A stretch of 64,000 nucleotides of DNA from JABWBH01 sp964526695 (lineage in GTDB: Bacteria; Planctomycetota; Phycisphaerae; UBA1845), in assembly GCA_964526695.1 (NCBI GenBank), contig CAZGJA010000051.1, positions 73,786-137,785 on the forward strand. Direction: 5' to 3'. This document shows positions 25,573-34,797 of this stretch, in pieces. How positions within the stretch are numbered: the stretch's first letter is position 1; each line of letters starts with the position of its first letter. The notes under the pieces were generated by a model, which saw nothing but the letters and a program-made list of their open reading frames with translations, had not been told where the DNA came from and made no database searches. Position numbers and translations under genes: made by a program.

Positions 25573-26160
25573 TCATCCGCGCTCCAGCAGCATCAGCACC
25601 TCGCGATTGCCGCCATGGCCGCTGAGGGGGCTTTCGATCCTGCCCGCGACGTTCCATCCGAGCGTCTCGATGCGCGTGCGGACGGCCTCGACCACGCGCT
25701 CAACATGCTCCGCGGGGAGCACCCCATCGACAAGGTGCGAACCGTCCGCCTCGTAGTGCGGCTTGACGAGCGTGATCACGCGGCCCCGCGGCTTGAGCAT
25801 CCGCGCGACATTGGGCAGCACGTGCTCCTGCCGCGTCCAGCCGACGTCTACGGTGACCAGGTCCACCGGCTCCGGCAGCGTGGCGTGCATGGCGTTGGTG
25901 CGTTCCATGACCACCACGCGCGGATCGCGCCGCAGCTTCCACGCCAGCGTGCCGTAGGACGTGTCGACGCTGTACACCCTGCCCGCCCCGTGCTGAAGCA
26001 GGCAGTCCACGAATCCACCTTCATGGCTGCCCAGGTCAGCGCAGACCAGACCGGTCGGATCCACGCTGAACGCGTTTAACGCGGCTTCGAGCTTGAAACC
26101 GGCGCGGGTCGTGTAGGACCGTTGCGGGAATGAGTCATGGGCAGTCGTAGCCATAGTCAT
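25573..26160 (-). CDS. FtsJ/TlyA-like RNA methyltransferase lacking the S4 domain
   Basis: The 195-residue protein matches the methyltransferase half of the TlyA (16S/23S rRNA 2'-O-methyltransferase) family: SYTTRAGFKLEAALNAF, ADLGSHEGGFVDCLLQHGA (SAM-binding motif I), VYSVDTSYGTLAWKLRRDP, ERTNAM, and LVKPHYEA with the catalytic lysine. TlyA proteins normally carry an N-terminal S4 RNA-binding domain, which is absent. The start at 26160 has GGAG seven bases upstream. Its first 26 bases overlap the end of the Kelch-like gene in another frame, so the two are probably co-transcribed. The substrate is unknown. Confidence 0.8.
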   Translation of the reverse strand: MTMATTAHDSFPQRSYTTRAGFKLEAALNAFSVDPTGLVCADLGSHEGGFVDCLLQHGAGRVYSVDTSYGTLAWKLRRDPRVVVMERTNAMHATLPEPVDLVTVDVGWTRQEHVLPNVARMLKPRGRVITLVKPHYEADGSHLVDGVLPAEHVERVVEAVRTRIETLGWNVAGRIESPLSGHGGNREVLMLLERG

Positions 26161-29155
26161 CGGCGGCTCCGCAAGCCCATTGCGCCGTCGCGATTCCCGA
26201 ATCGCCCGGCGGACGACGTTTGAACTTGATCGACTTGCTCCCCTCGCTGTTCAGCCTTCCGGATTGGCTCGTGCCATCCGAAAGGGCCACGGTGAACGCA
26301 TCGTTTGCGTCGCCGCCGGCCAGGAGCACCCTGACGGTCGTCCACCTGCGGCGGGTGCTACAAGTGACCTTCTTGATGCGTTCTTCGCCTCCGCACCAAG
26401 GCGAATACTCCCATGTCTCTCCATCTACCGAACCGTCCTCTCCCCCGGACATCACCATCACGCCGCGTGCGCTGTCGTAAGCCATGGCATGGCCGCGGCG
26501 CTGCGATGGACGTGGCGGCGCCGGTCGCGCCCACGCCTCGCCGTCCCATTCCCAGGTCTCGTTGCTCAGGGCCCCGTCGTCTCCGCCGAAGAGAACGGTC
26601 AGAGCCCGCGAGGCATCGTACACCATCGTGTGTCCCCGTCGCGGAGACGGTCCGGCCGTTGACCGCGGCGCCCAGAGGTTTCCGTCCCATTCCCATGTTT
26701 CCCCGTCAAGCCCGTCGACGGTCGTGCCCCCAAAAAGCACGGTGACGCCGCGCGACCGGTCGTAGGCCATCGCGTGATCTCGACGCGCGGAAGGACCGAG
26801 GGTCGTGCGAAAGCCCCATTCATCCCCGTCCCATTCCCACGTCTCGTCGCTGAGCGAGTCGCCTTCTCCACCGTGGAGCACGGACATGCCCCGCGCCGCG
26901 TCATAGGCCATGGCGTGCCCATCGCGCCTGGAAGGACCGTTGGCGAGGAGTCTGTCCCACGCGTCGCCATCCCATACCCACGTTTCGTCGCTTGGCCCCT
27001 CGGCGCCCTTGCCGCCAAACAGCAGGCTCAGGCTTCTTCCGTCGTCATACGTCATCGTGTGGCCGTACCGCGGAGAAGGTCCGGTCGTCGCTCGAAGCGT
27101 CCAAAGGCCGGATTGCCACTGCCAAGTGTCGCCGTTAAACGTCCCATTCCATCCACCGAACAACATGCAGGCGCGGCGGCTGTCCTCATAGACCATGGCG
27201 TGCTCGGATCGCGACGGCAGCCCGATCGATGCGCGCAGCACCCAAGCCGCGCCATCCCATGTCCATGTCTCACCGTCGAAATCATCGGTCTCATCGTACC
27301 CCCCAAAGACAACGGCGGCGCTGCGAGCGCTATCAAAGACCATCGCATGGGATTCCCGCGGAGACGGACCCACGGCCGTCCTGCGCACCCATGTCGTTCC
27401 ATCCCATTCCCACGTTTCGCCGTCATACCATCCGTCCCAGCCTCCCATCAGCACCGTTCGCCGCCGAGTGCTGTCATAGGCCATCGTGTGACCATCGCGG
27501 GCCGAAGGGCCGGTCGTGGCACGGCGAGTCCACGAAGTCCCGTCCCATTCCCACGTGTCGCCGTATCTGCCGTAGGATTCGTGCCTTCCCCCGAACAGAA
27601 TGGTCACGCCTCGATCCGCATCGTACGCCAAGGCGTGCCCATATCGTGGATCCGGGCCGTCCGTTGCTCCAAGCCGCCACACCTCGCCATCCCATTCCCA
27701 CGTATCACCATTCGCTCCGATGTCCCAATTAAACCCCCCGAACATGACCATCACGCCACGCGCGATGTCATGAGTCATTGCATGAGAGCTGCGGGGCGCG
27801 GGGCCCGTTGTCGTCCGAAGCGACCATGCCTTTCCGTCCCACTCCCAGGTTTCACCATTCTGAATGATGTCGTAGCCCCCGAACAGCACCGTAACCGCGC
27901 GCTCGCGATCGTACGCCATCGCGTGGGAGAACCGTGCGGAGGGTCCGATGGATGCCCGCTGGTTCCAGACCGCACCGTCCCACTCCCATGTGTCGCCGAA
28001 TCTCGGGCCGCCATTGTCGTCACCGCCGTGACCCCCAAACAGCACCGCCACCCCGCGGACACTGTCGTAGGACATTGCATGGCGCATCCGCGGCCAGATT
28101 CTCGCAGGCACACGAAGCGTCCACGAACCTCCCTCCCGTTCCCATGTTTGTCCATCCGGCCCGTTAGGGAGGCCGCCGAACAGCACGGCGACGCCTCGGC
28201 GGCTGTCGAAGACCATGCCGTGCCAACTCTGCGGCCACAGCCCGGAGGGTTGGGTCAGTGTCCACACGTTCCCATCCCATTCCCATGTCTCATCACTGGC
28301 GGCGCCATCGTTTCCGCCGACCAGGAGTGACACGCTCCGTGCGGTGTCGAACACCATGGCGTGGTGCTCTCGGGGAGTCGGACCCGTCGTCGTGCGCTGC
28401 GACCAGGCACTACCGTCCCATTCCCACGTATCTCCCAGCAAGGCCGCGTCCGAGCCTCCAAACAGGACAGTGACTCCCCTTGCGCTGTCGAATCCCATGG
28501 CCGCGTACTGTCGCGGAGCGGGTCCGGTCGCGGCGCGCAGGGTCCACGATTCACCGTCCCATTCCCATGTCTCTCCGTTGTAATGGCCTAACATGTCATA
28601 GCCGCCAAAGAGCACCGCTACGCCGCGCCGGCTGTCGTAGGCCATGGCGTGCGCAATCCGCGGGGATGGACCGTTCGTCGCCCGCATCGCCCATGACTCG
28701 CCGTCCCACTCCCAAGTATCTCTGTCATACCCATATTTGCTTCCTCCAAAGAGCACCGTCACGCGTCGGGCGCTGTCATACACCATCGCGTGGCTGGAAC
28801 TTGGTGCTGGACCGGTTGTGGCTCGAAGCGTCCAGACCGTTCCGTCCCACTCCCATGTGTCTCCCTCGCGTTCATCGGAGAACCCGCCGAAGAGGACTGT
28901 CACACCCCGCGCGCTGTCATAAGCCATCGCGTGCCCGCTGCGCGGTGACAGTCCCAGCTTGGCGGGCTGCAGCCGCCATGCGAATTGCTCGCCTTGGGCA
29001 ATTGTGGCGGGGAGGCACGCCAGAAGCACACAAGATCCGAGCCGCCTTGCCGCGGCGCTCCGGCGGCAAGCTCTCCCGGGCTCCCTTTTTTTCACGAGGG
29101 CATCGGCGTCGATGATGGAAGCCGACGGGTTCGCTGAGAGTTTCTCGTGGTTCAT
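26135..29155 (-). CDS. Secreted 18-repeat Kelch-like protein with the WGCGA-type C-terminal domain
   Basis: The 1006-residue protein has a positively charged N-terminus and a hydrophobic segment (about 38-54), consistent with a long signal peptide, then 18 tandem units of about 47-50 residues. A typical unit reads GPSPRxxHAMAYDSARGVTVLFGG, then a short variable loop, then GETWEWDGxxWxLR. The unit resembles galactose-oxidase/Kelch blades. Eighteen is three times six, suggesting three six-bladed propellers. The final 85 residues form the domain shared with four other loci here: Cys at the start, ERIKK, AFTVALSDGTSQSG, and a close of WACGAADDYGYDCP. The ATG at 29155 is supported only by position. 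The repeats are very similar at DNA level to those of 35264-37336. Confidence 0.85.
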   Translation of the reverse strand: MNHEKLSANPSASIIDADALVKKREPGRACRRSAAARRLGSCVLLACLPATIAQGEQFAWRLQPAKLGLSPRSGHAMAYDSARGVTVLFGGFSDEREGDTWEWDGTVWTLRATTGPAPSSSHAMVYDSARRVTVLFGGSKYGYDRDTWEWDGESWAMRATNGPSPRIAHAMAYDSRRGVAVLFGGYDMLGHYNGETWEWDGESWTLRAATGPAPRQYAAMGFDSARGVTVLFGGSDAALLGDTWEWDGSAWSQRTTTGPTPREHHAMVFDTARSVSLLVGGNDGAASDETWEWDGNVWTLTQPSGLWPQSWHGMVFDSRRGVAVLFGGLPNGPDGQTWEREGGSWTLRVPARIWPRMRHAMSYDSVRGVAVLFGGHGGDDNGGPRFGDTWEWDGAVWNQRASIGPSARFSHAMAYDRERAVTVLFGGYDIIQNGETWEWDGKAWSLRTTTGPAPRSSHAMTHDIARGVMVMFGGFNWDIGANGDTWEWDGEVWRLGATDGPDPRYGHALAYDADRGVTILFGGRHESYGRYGDTWEWDGTSWTRRATTGPSARDGHTMAYDSTRRRTVLMGGWDGWYDGETWEWDGTTWVRRTAVGPSPRESHAMVFDSARSAAVVFGGYDETDDFDGETWTWDGAAWVLRASIGLPSRSEHAMVYEDSRRACMLFGGWNGTFNGDTWQWQSGLWTLRATTGPSPRYGHTMTYDDGRSLSLLFGGKGAEGPSDETWVWDGDAWDRLLANGPSRRDGHAMAYDAARGMSVLHGGEGDSLSDETWEWDGDEWGFRTTLGPSARRDHAMAYDRSRGVTVLFGGTTVDGLDGETWEWDGNLWAPRSTAGPSPRRGHTMVYDASRALTVLFGGDDGALSNETWEWDGEAWARPAPPRPSQRRGHAMAYDSARGVMVMSGGEDGSVDGETWEYSPWCGGEERIKKVTCSTRRRWTTVRVLLAGGDANDAFTVALSDGTSQSGRLNSEGSKSIKFKRRPPGDSGIATAQWACGAADDYGYDCP

Positions 29156-29363
29156 TCGGAGCCCTCCTCAAGGCTTGAGATCCGTGTCGGGAGCGACCTG
29201 GGCCTGCGCTGTACGCGTCGCGCATTTGTTCACCTATCGGTGTTTCTGAAAGCTCCGCATGAGGCGGATTGCGAACGCCTCATTCCATTGAGACGACACT
29301 TGTCGTGATCCGCGTTCAGGATATGCGCAGCCGGGGGAAGGCACGGTCGTCGGTTGGAATTTA

Positions 29364-30344
29364 CTATTTCGCCGCCGCTTCCCGCCAAACGGGCCTTTCC
29401 GCCTGCCTCGCCAGCGCCTCCGCCGTGGCGTAGATCAGCCTTGAAACCAGCTCGATCTCCTCGCGGTTGATCTTGTCAGCCGTGTCGGTGGGGCGGTGGT
29501 AGTCGGGGTGGTCCTCGACGCCGAAGTAAATGAACGGGATCTTCTCCGCGAAGAAGACGTAGTGGTCGCTCTGGTAGGTCCACTCCGGGTGATCGAACTT
29601 CATCGCGATGCCCACGCGCTTCGCGGCGGATTCCACAAGGTCGCCGAACGCGGCGCACGTCTGGTCGCCCGTGCCGTGGATCGTCGGCGTGTCGCAGCGG
29701 CCGATCATGTCGGCGCAGATCATGGCGACCATGCGTTCCCTGGGCACCGGCGGGGTCTGGATGAAGTGCCGCGAGCCGACGAACCCGCGCTCCTCGCCGG
29801 TGAAAAAGCAGAACAGGATCGAGCGGGCCGGGGCGGGCTGCACCTTCTTGCAGACCTTGGCGACTTCGATCACCCCGGCCACGCCGGAGGCGTTGTCGTC
29901 CGCGCCGTGATAGACCTGCCCGTCGCGCACGCCGAGGTGATCCAGATGCGCGCCGATGACCAGCCATTCGTCGGCGAGCTTTGCGTCCGCGCCGGGCAGC
30001 GCGAAGACGACGTTGTGCGCGGTCAGGGCGCCCGTCTGGAATTCCTGAATCGGCGAAGCCCAGCCCGCCGGCGGCTTCAGGCCCGCCTGCGTCAGTTCAC
30101 GGGCGATGTACTCCGCCGCGAGCTTCTCCTCCGGTGAACCCATCGTCCGGCCTTTCATCTCGGCGGAGGAGAGGTATTCGACGTGCCGCATGAGCGCGTC
30201 GCGGCGGATGCCTGCTTCGGGTAGGGCCGGTTTCGAGGCGTCCTCCGCCATCGCCCCGGCCGCGGGCAGGTTCCCGCATGACAGCGCAGGCGCGATCGAA
30301 CCCAGCAGCAAACCGCCGCGTAGAATCCAGGAGAGAATGCTCAT
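29364..30344 (-). CDS. Secreted M28-family zinc aminopeptidase
   Basis: The 326-residue protein has a hydrophobic N-terminal segment (about 3-22) ending near ALSCG, which may be a lipobox, followed by a full M28 peptidase domain. Metal and catalytic residues are in GAHLDHLG (His), HGADDNASG (bridging Asp), FTGEERGFVG (Glu-Glu), ADMIG (Asp) and DYHRPTDTAD (His). It probably removes N-terminal residues from peptides outside the cytoplasm. The start at 30344 is preferred over one 48 bases upstream because it begins the signal peptide. A TATCAT hexamer ends seven bases before this ATG and there is no ribosome binding site, which fits a leaderless mRNA. Confidence 0.88.
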   Translation of the reverse strand: MSILSWILRGGLLLGSIAPALSCGNLPAAGAMAEDASKPALPEAGIRRDALMRHVEYLSSAEMKGRTMGSPEEKLAAEYIARELTQAGLKPPAGWASPIQEFQTGALTAHNVVFALPGADAKLADEWLVIGAHLDHLGVRDGQVYHGADDNASGVAGVIEVAKVCKKVQPAPARSILFCFFTGEERGFVGSRHFIQTPPVPRERMVAMICADMIGRCDTPTIHGTGDQTCAAFGDLVESAAKRVGIAMKFDHPEWTYQSDHYVFFAEKIPFIYFGVEDHPDYHRPTDTADKINREEIELVSRLIYATAEALARQAERPVWREAAAK

Positions 30345-30371
30345 CCCGGGGATGATACCAGAGAGGGTCGC

Positions 30372-30899
30372 TTGAGCAGAATCGAACCACAAGCAAGGCC
30401 GAGACTTCGGTTGCTCATCCTGTTCTGGATGATCTCAGGCTGTCTGGCCTTTGCGACAACATCTCGACTGACGCCACCTGGCAAGGTTTGGAACCTTGGG
30501 CAGACGAGCGGACTTCTCATCCTGCTTCTGGGCTCGATAGTCTGCGCGCGATGGGTGCGGTCGCGCTGGGTGTTTTTCACTTACGGTTTCTTAGGAAGCC
30601 TGCCGTTTTTCCCCGTCCTGCTCCCCGATAGGAGCATCGCCCACGGATCGGAGAGCATCTGGCATTACATCTGCGCGGCGTGCGGGTTCGTCGTCTTCTG
30701 CTGCTTGGCGTGCCGAGGGCTGGCGACGCTCACGTGGAAGGTGCTGGATGAGCGCCGCAAAGCGCGCGAGCAGATCCCGAAATGCCTGCGCTGCGGGTAT
30801 CTGCTCTACGGCCTGCCGGAGGACCGCTGCCCGGAATGCGGAACCTTCTTCGACGGCCCGCCGCCCAAGCCGCCGGACGAACCTACGACTCGGCCTTGA
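30372..30899 (+). CDS. Membrane protein with C-terminal zinc ribbon
   Basis: The 175-residue protein starts at TTG with GAGAGGG upstream. Three or four membrane segments (about 13-30, 45-60, 67-85 and 98-118) precede a cytoplasmic tail carrying CLRCGYLLYGLPEDRCPECG (about 139-158), a four-Cys zinc ribbon, and a Pro-rich end. The same ribbon motif, with the Gly-Leu-Pro spacer, opens the protein at 55003-55578. I know of this motif as a frequent appendage of planctomycete membrane proteins but not of a function. The gene is divergent from the M28 peptidase, with the start codons 27 bases apart. Confidence 0.7.
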   Translation: MSRIEPQARPRLRLLILFWMISGCLAFATTSRLTPPGKVWNLGQTSGLLILLLGSIVCARWVRSRWVFFTYGFLGSLPFFPVLLPDRSIAHGSESIWHYICAACGFVVFCCLACRGLATLTWKVLDERRKAREQIPKCLRCGYLLYGLPEDRCPECGTFFDGPPPKPPDEPTTRP

Positions 30900-30960
30900 C
30901 GGCGTCGCGCGTTGTCAGAGCCGCGTGCGTCAGGAAGCGGGCACCGGTATTGCGGGAAGG

Positions 30961-31016
30961 CGCTTCCTTACGGGCGCGGCTCTGACGGGACCGCTTCCTC
31001 ACGGGCGCGGCTCTGA
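30961..31016. repeat. Tandem copies of a dispersed GCGCGGCTCTGA element
   Basis: CGCTTCCTTACGGGCGCGGC plus TCTGA (30961-30986) is followed by a near copy starting CGCTTCCTCACGGGCGCGGC (about 30991-31016). Relatives occur at 24290-24360, 34740-34755 and twice at 58422-58488. Confidence 0.6.
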
Positions 31017-31091
31017 TGCCTCAGCAGATGGACGCGTGTGGGATGGCCGTGCCAAACCTTTGGCACTTCCTTCGGGCGGCATTCTACCCGC

Positions 31092-32102
31092 CTACGCCGC
31101 GCCCGTCTGCACCGTCTTCGGCTCCTGGTGCTTCGCGCGTTCCCGGAGGATGTCGAGGCGCTCGCGGACTTCGGTGGCCATGCGCGAGTTGGGGAACTCG
31201 CGGATGAGCTGCGCGCCGGCTTCCAGCGCGTCGTGCCAGCGGTGCTCGGTGACGGCGAAGCGGAACTGCACGCCGAGCTGCATCAGCTTTTCCTTGAACA
31301 CGGAGCGCGCCGAGTCCTGAAGCTCCTGCGCTTCATCCGGCGTCATGTACAAATCCAGATCGCGCAGGACCTCGATGGCGCGGTCCACGTCGTGCCGCTG
31401 CACCGCCTGCCGCCAGTCCGCCAGAAGCCCGTTCTTCCGCTCCTCCCAAAGCGCCTTCAGCCGTCCCGGCAGCGGCGTGACGCGCGGATCATCCGGCAGC
31501 AGTTTCAGCAGCCGGTCCACCTCGCTGCGCGCCAGCGGCCACTCGGACTTGCGGCAGTGCTCGTCGATCAGCGCCATCGCCTCGTTGAGCCGGCGCGTGA
31601 TGGCCTCCGCCTTGGCGTCGTGAATCTCGTCGCGAATCTGCGCCGCTTCCTCGCGGTAGCCGAACCGCCGCTCCATTTCATCGGCGAGATGATAGGCGCC
31701 TTCCCAGTCCTGCCGGCGCACGGAGGCGCGGATCGTCTGGCGCAGCGAGTCCAGCTCGTGATCGCGATGCACCAGCGACTTGGCCAGGTCGGAGATCTCC
31801 GAATTGGTCACCAGCGCGTCGAGCCGGGCGAGCTGCTTGTGAATCGTCTCGTGCAGATCGCGCAGCTCGCCGAGCTGACGCGCGTTGTTCGACTCGATCT
31901 TGATGAGGATGGAGATGACGGCCGTGGCGAAGAAGCCCAGCACGATCGCGGCGATGCCCCCGATGTACGGCCAGGGGTTGATCGTCGCCGGCGTCTCCAC
32001 CAGCCCGTAGCCGATCAGCCCGACGCCCGCCAGCACGGACGCCAGCGCGCAGACGCCGACGATGAAATACCAGTGTCCAAACCTTCCCGGCAGTGAGTTC
32101 AT
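31092..32102 (-). CDS. Membrane-anchored helical-repeat protein of unknown function
   Basis: The 336-residue protein has two membrane segments (about 11-33 and 44-68) and then an entirely helical, charged region of about 260 residues with TPR-like spacing, including a coiled-coil-prone stretch (about 70-115) and repeated short helices such as DWEGAYHLADEMERRFGY. AGGAGGT precedes the ATG by six bases. No enzymatic motif is visible. It may be a scaffold at the membrane. It is convergent with the zinc-ribbon gene. Confidence 0.7.
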   Translation of the reverse strand: MNSLPGRFGHWYFIVGVCALASVLAGVGLIGYGLVETPATINPWPYIGGIAAIVLGFFATAVISILIKIESNNARQLGELRDLHETIHKQLARLDALVTNSEISDLAKSLVHRDHELDSLRQTIRASVRRQDWEGAYHLADEMERRFGYREEAAQIRDEIHDAKAEAITRRLNEAMALIDEHCRKSEWPLARSEVDRLLKLLPDDPRVTPLPGRLKALWEERKNGLLADWRQAVQRHDVDRAIEVLRDLDLYMTPDEAQELQDSARSVFKEKLMQLGVQFRFAVTEHRWHDALEAGAQLIREFPNSRMATEVRERLDILRERAKHQEPKTVQTGAA

Positions 32103-32353
32103 CGAGCACCTCCTGTCTCAGCGCGGCGTAGGCCCGCGCCCCTGGACCGTTCACCCGCGCCTCCCGTGGGCCGACCGAGGGCGGTGATGCGGATCCTCCC
32201 GTTCAGGCGGATTCCCCTGATCTATCGTCGGCACATGACGCGCCGTTGCGTTGGCCTCTTTTCCTGCGACCCGGCGAACGTGATATCGGACGAATGCCTC
32301 GGCCTGCGATCGTTCGATCCAGTCATCGACCACCGTCGCGGCCGATTCGCGGC

Positions 32354-32773
32354 TCAGATATCCACGATCACGCGCGCCTCCACGCCCCCCTGAACCTCGC
32401 GGATCGAAAGCTCGTGATACGTTACCGCTTTCACCTCCCGCAGGCACTCGGATACCGCTTCGTCCAGCAACGCCCATTCGCCCTGAACGTGGAGCGTTTG
32501 ACCATCAAATTGGACGGCTTGCGGCCCCGTCAGGATGCGTCGATTCCGCTCGAACTCGACGAGCAGTCGGGTCAGGTAATCCCGAAGCAGCGTCTCCGTG
32601 TCGCCCGCGCGAAACTCCAGGTTCGCCATTTCAGAGACAGGTCCGCCGCGCAGATTCCCAATTGCGGCATAGAACGCCTCGGTGGCGGGAGGGATGAGCC
32701 GCGCAGGATCGGCAGCCCAGACCCGCAGCCCCATGTCGGCCGTGTGATCGAAAAGTTCAAAACCCGCCTCCAC
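32354..32773 (-). CDS. Archease, partner of the RtcB RNA ligase
   Basis: Archease accelerates guanylylation and turnover of the RtcB RNA ligase. The 139-residue protein has the family hallmarks: FELFDHTADMGLRVWA (5-20) with metal-binding Asp-His, LLRDYLTRLLVEFE, and VKAVTYHELSIRE with the second metal ligands, ending VIVDI. The start is GTG; TATAAA ends six bases upstream and no Shine-Dalgarno is present, again fitting leaderless initiation. No rtcB is visible in the window. Confidence 0.88.
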   Translation of the reverse strand: MEAGFELFDHTADMGLRVWAADPARLIPPATEAFYAAIGNLRGGPVSEMANLEFRAGDTETLLRDYLTRLLVEFERNRRILTGPQAVQFDGQTLHVQGEWALLDEAVSECLREVKAVTYHELSIREVQGGVEARVIVDI

Positions 32774-32901
32774 CGCTCATTTATAAGACCCGGAGGGTGA
32801 GCGGGCAAAAGCGGGCTGGAGTTGTGGTCAGTGGGGAGGGCGTGAGAGCGGTCCGTCGGGCGGGCACCACAGCCGCTTTGATTGGGCGGGTTTTCCCGTT
32901 T

Positions 32902-32919
32902 TTGGCACGCCCCTTGCAT
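32902..32919 (+). promoter_or_regulatory. Sigma-54 (RpoN) promoter upstream of citrate synthase
   Basis: TTGGCACGCCCCTTGCAT matches the -24/-12 consensus (TGGCACG-N4-TTGCA) at every conserved position: GG at 32904-32905 and GC at 32916-32917 with exactly ten bases between. The start would be near 32929, about 135 bases before the citrate synthase ATG. This predicts control by an enhancer-binding activator; no such gene is in the window. Confidence 0.75.
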
Positions 32920-33064
32920 TCCCCAAGCCCAAGTCAATAGGATACTCTTAGTGCGAACGCAGCGGCGTCGTTGTGCAACCGCAAACTTCAGTCATGTGAA
33001 TGTTACCTGAGCTTTCTCCAATAAAGCAAGAGTGACGTTCTCAAAACAGGCAGAGGCTCAAGCC

Positions 33065-34201
33065 ATGGCCATCACTGAGATCATTCCGGGTTTGGAGGGC
33101 GTGCCGATTGCGGAATCCGCCATCAGTCGCGTGGACGGTCAGCGGTCGTTGCTCGAGTACCGCGGGCTGAGCATCGAGACGCTGGCGGAGCACAGCACGT
33201 TCGAAGAGACGTGCTACATGCTGCTGTACGGCAAGCTGCCGACCCGCGGCGAGCTGGCCGACTTCACGGCCGAGGGCACTCGGCACCGCCGACTGAAGTA
33301 CCGCATCATCGATCTGCTCAAGTGCCTGCCGGAGCATGGTCATCCGATGGAAGCGCTCCAGGCCGCCGTGGCCGCCATCGGCATGTTCTATCCGGACCGC
33401 TACAACCCGAACGCGGCGCAGAAGCGTCTGTCGTGCCTGCGCCTCATCGAGAAGGTGCCCGTGGTCGTCGCCAGCTTCCATCGCCTGCGCAACGGCGACG
33501 ACAACCTCATCCCGCGCCGCGATCTGAACATCGCCGGGAACTTCCTGTACATGCTCACCGGCAACGAGCCGGACCCGCAGGCCACGCGCATCCTCGACAT
33601 CTGCATGATCCTCCACGCCGAGCACACGATGAACGCCTCGACGTTTGCCGGGCGCGTGGTGGCCTCGACGCTGGCGCATCCCTACTGCGTGGTCAGCTCC
33701 GCGCTGGGGGCGCTGTCGGGTCCGCTGCACGGCGGGGCGAACGAGCAGGTGCTGCAGATGCTGGAGCGGATCGGCTCTCCGGAGAACGCCCGCGCGGCGC
33801 TGGCCCGCATGGTCGAGACGAAGGAGAAGATCATGGGCTTCGGGCACCGCATCTACAAAACCGTGGACCCGCGGGCCAAGATCCTCAAGGCGTACGCGGA
33901 GGATCTCTGCCGGCGCAGCGGAAACAAGCTGTACGACATCGCCGCAAAGGTGGAGGAGGTCGCGTCGGAGGTGCTTTCGGACCGGGGTATCTGCCCCAAC
34001 GTGGACTTCTACTCCGGGCTGGTGTACGCCGAGCTGGGCATCCCGCGCGACTGCTTCACCTCGGTGTTCGCCATGGCGCGGGTTGTCGGCTGGCTGGCGC
34101 ACTGGCTGGAGCAGCTCGAGAACAACCGCATCTTCCGGCCCACGCAGCGCTACGTCGGCAAGGTGGGGGACACGTACGTGCCGATCGCCGATCGGCGTTG
34201 A
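33065..34201 (+). CDS. gltA: Citrate synthase
   Basis: Citrate synthase condenses acetyl-CoA and oxaloacetate, the entry step of the TCA cycle. The 378-residue protein is the short type of Gram-positive and archaeal form (CitZ-like) rather than the longer NADH-regulated E. coli form. Catalytic blocks are HAEHTMNASTFAGRV (His), GALSGPLHGGANE (His), GFGHRIYKTVDPRA (Arg) and CPNVDFYSG (Asp). The start at 33065 gives the normal N-terminus; an upstream GTG would add 11 residues. It could also act on propionyl-CoA (methylcitrate synthase); the sequence alone does not decide. The sigma-54 promoter upstream is unusual for this gene. Confidence 0.93.
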   Translation: MAITEIIPGLEGVPIAESAISRVDGQRSLLEYRGLSIETLAEHSTFEETCYMLLYGKLPTRGELADFTAEGTRHRRLKYRIIDLLKCLPEHGHPMEALQAAVAAIGMFYPDRYNPNAAQKRLSCLRLIEKVPVVVASFHRLRNGDDNLIPRRDLNIAGNFLYMLTGNEPDPQATRILDICMILHAEHTMNASTFAGRVVASTLAHPYCVVSSALGALSGPLHGGANEQVLQMLERIGSPENARAALARMVETKEKIMGFGHRIYKTVDPRAKILKAYAEDLCRRSGNKLYDIAAKVEEVASEVLSDRGICPNVDFYSGLVYAELGIPRDCFTSVFAMARVVGWLAHWLEQLENNRIFRPTQRYVGKVGDTYVPIADRR

Positions 34202-34237
34202 GCGGGCCACCCCATCATGAACGCGGCATGAGCCTCG

Positions 34238-34319
34238 CATGAACCCAGCTTGACCGCAGCAAGAACTCAGCATGAACCCAGCTTGAATGCGGCGTGTGCC
34301 CGGCATGAACCCAGCTTGA
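34238..34319. repeat. Tandem 32-33-base repeat GCATGAACCCAGCTTGA
   Basis: The 17-base core GCATGAACCCAGCTTGA occurs three times (34238, 34270 and 34303) with diverged copies on either side, from about 34214 to 34332. It lies just downstream of citrate synthase. The rest of the 34202-35263 spacer shows GGGTCC-type palindromes at 34349-34374 and 35116-35141, an AT-rich stretch at 34700-34740 and the hairpin described separately; I see no gene in it. Confidence 0.7.
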
Positions 34320-34797
34320 GTGCACCTTGAATGACGCTGGGCGGGTGGCACGGGTCCGCAGCGGCGGGCCCGTGGGGTCGTCAGGCGCGGACTGACCCCG
34401 GCTTGAGGCGATCTTCAGGAGGTGAACCTCTCGGTAGTCCTGCTCAGCTTTCGCGATCAAGCCGGCGGAGTTCGTCGCTGGAACGGGCGGTTTTCCGCTG
34501 AAAAACCGGGCCTTTCTGTCCAGCGGGGGCCTGTGCGAAAACTGTGACTCCCCATAATATCACAATCAAGCGACAGCCTGTTGGCACTCGAATCGACCTG
34601 TCCCTGGCTGCTGGGGGTCGGGCTTTCGCATGAGTGCCGCACCGTTGGCATCGGGAGTTTGCCCCACGAAAGGGCTGAAAATCAAGGCGTTTGACGGCCC
34701 GAAAAAGATTTTTTGAGAATTCTTGGAAAAAAGTTAGTTACGGCGCGGCTCTGAATACGATATTAGAGTTGTCCGAAACAACCTCCTCCTTCCTCCT

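Noticed and set aside
26774..28330. 518-codon open frame antisense to the first Kelch-like gene, with its own internal repetition
   Set aside because: The repetition simply mirrors the Kelch units on the coding strand; there is no start signal or known domain.
31060..31080. Second sigma-54 promoter (TTGGCACTTCCTTCGG)
   Set aside because: It has the GG but no GC at the required ten-base distance.
32821..32900. Stem-loop or riboswitch upstream of citrate synthase
   Set aside because: No conserved aptamer pattern is visible; only the sigma-54 promoter can be supported.
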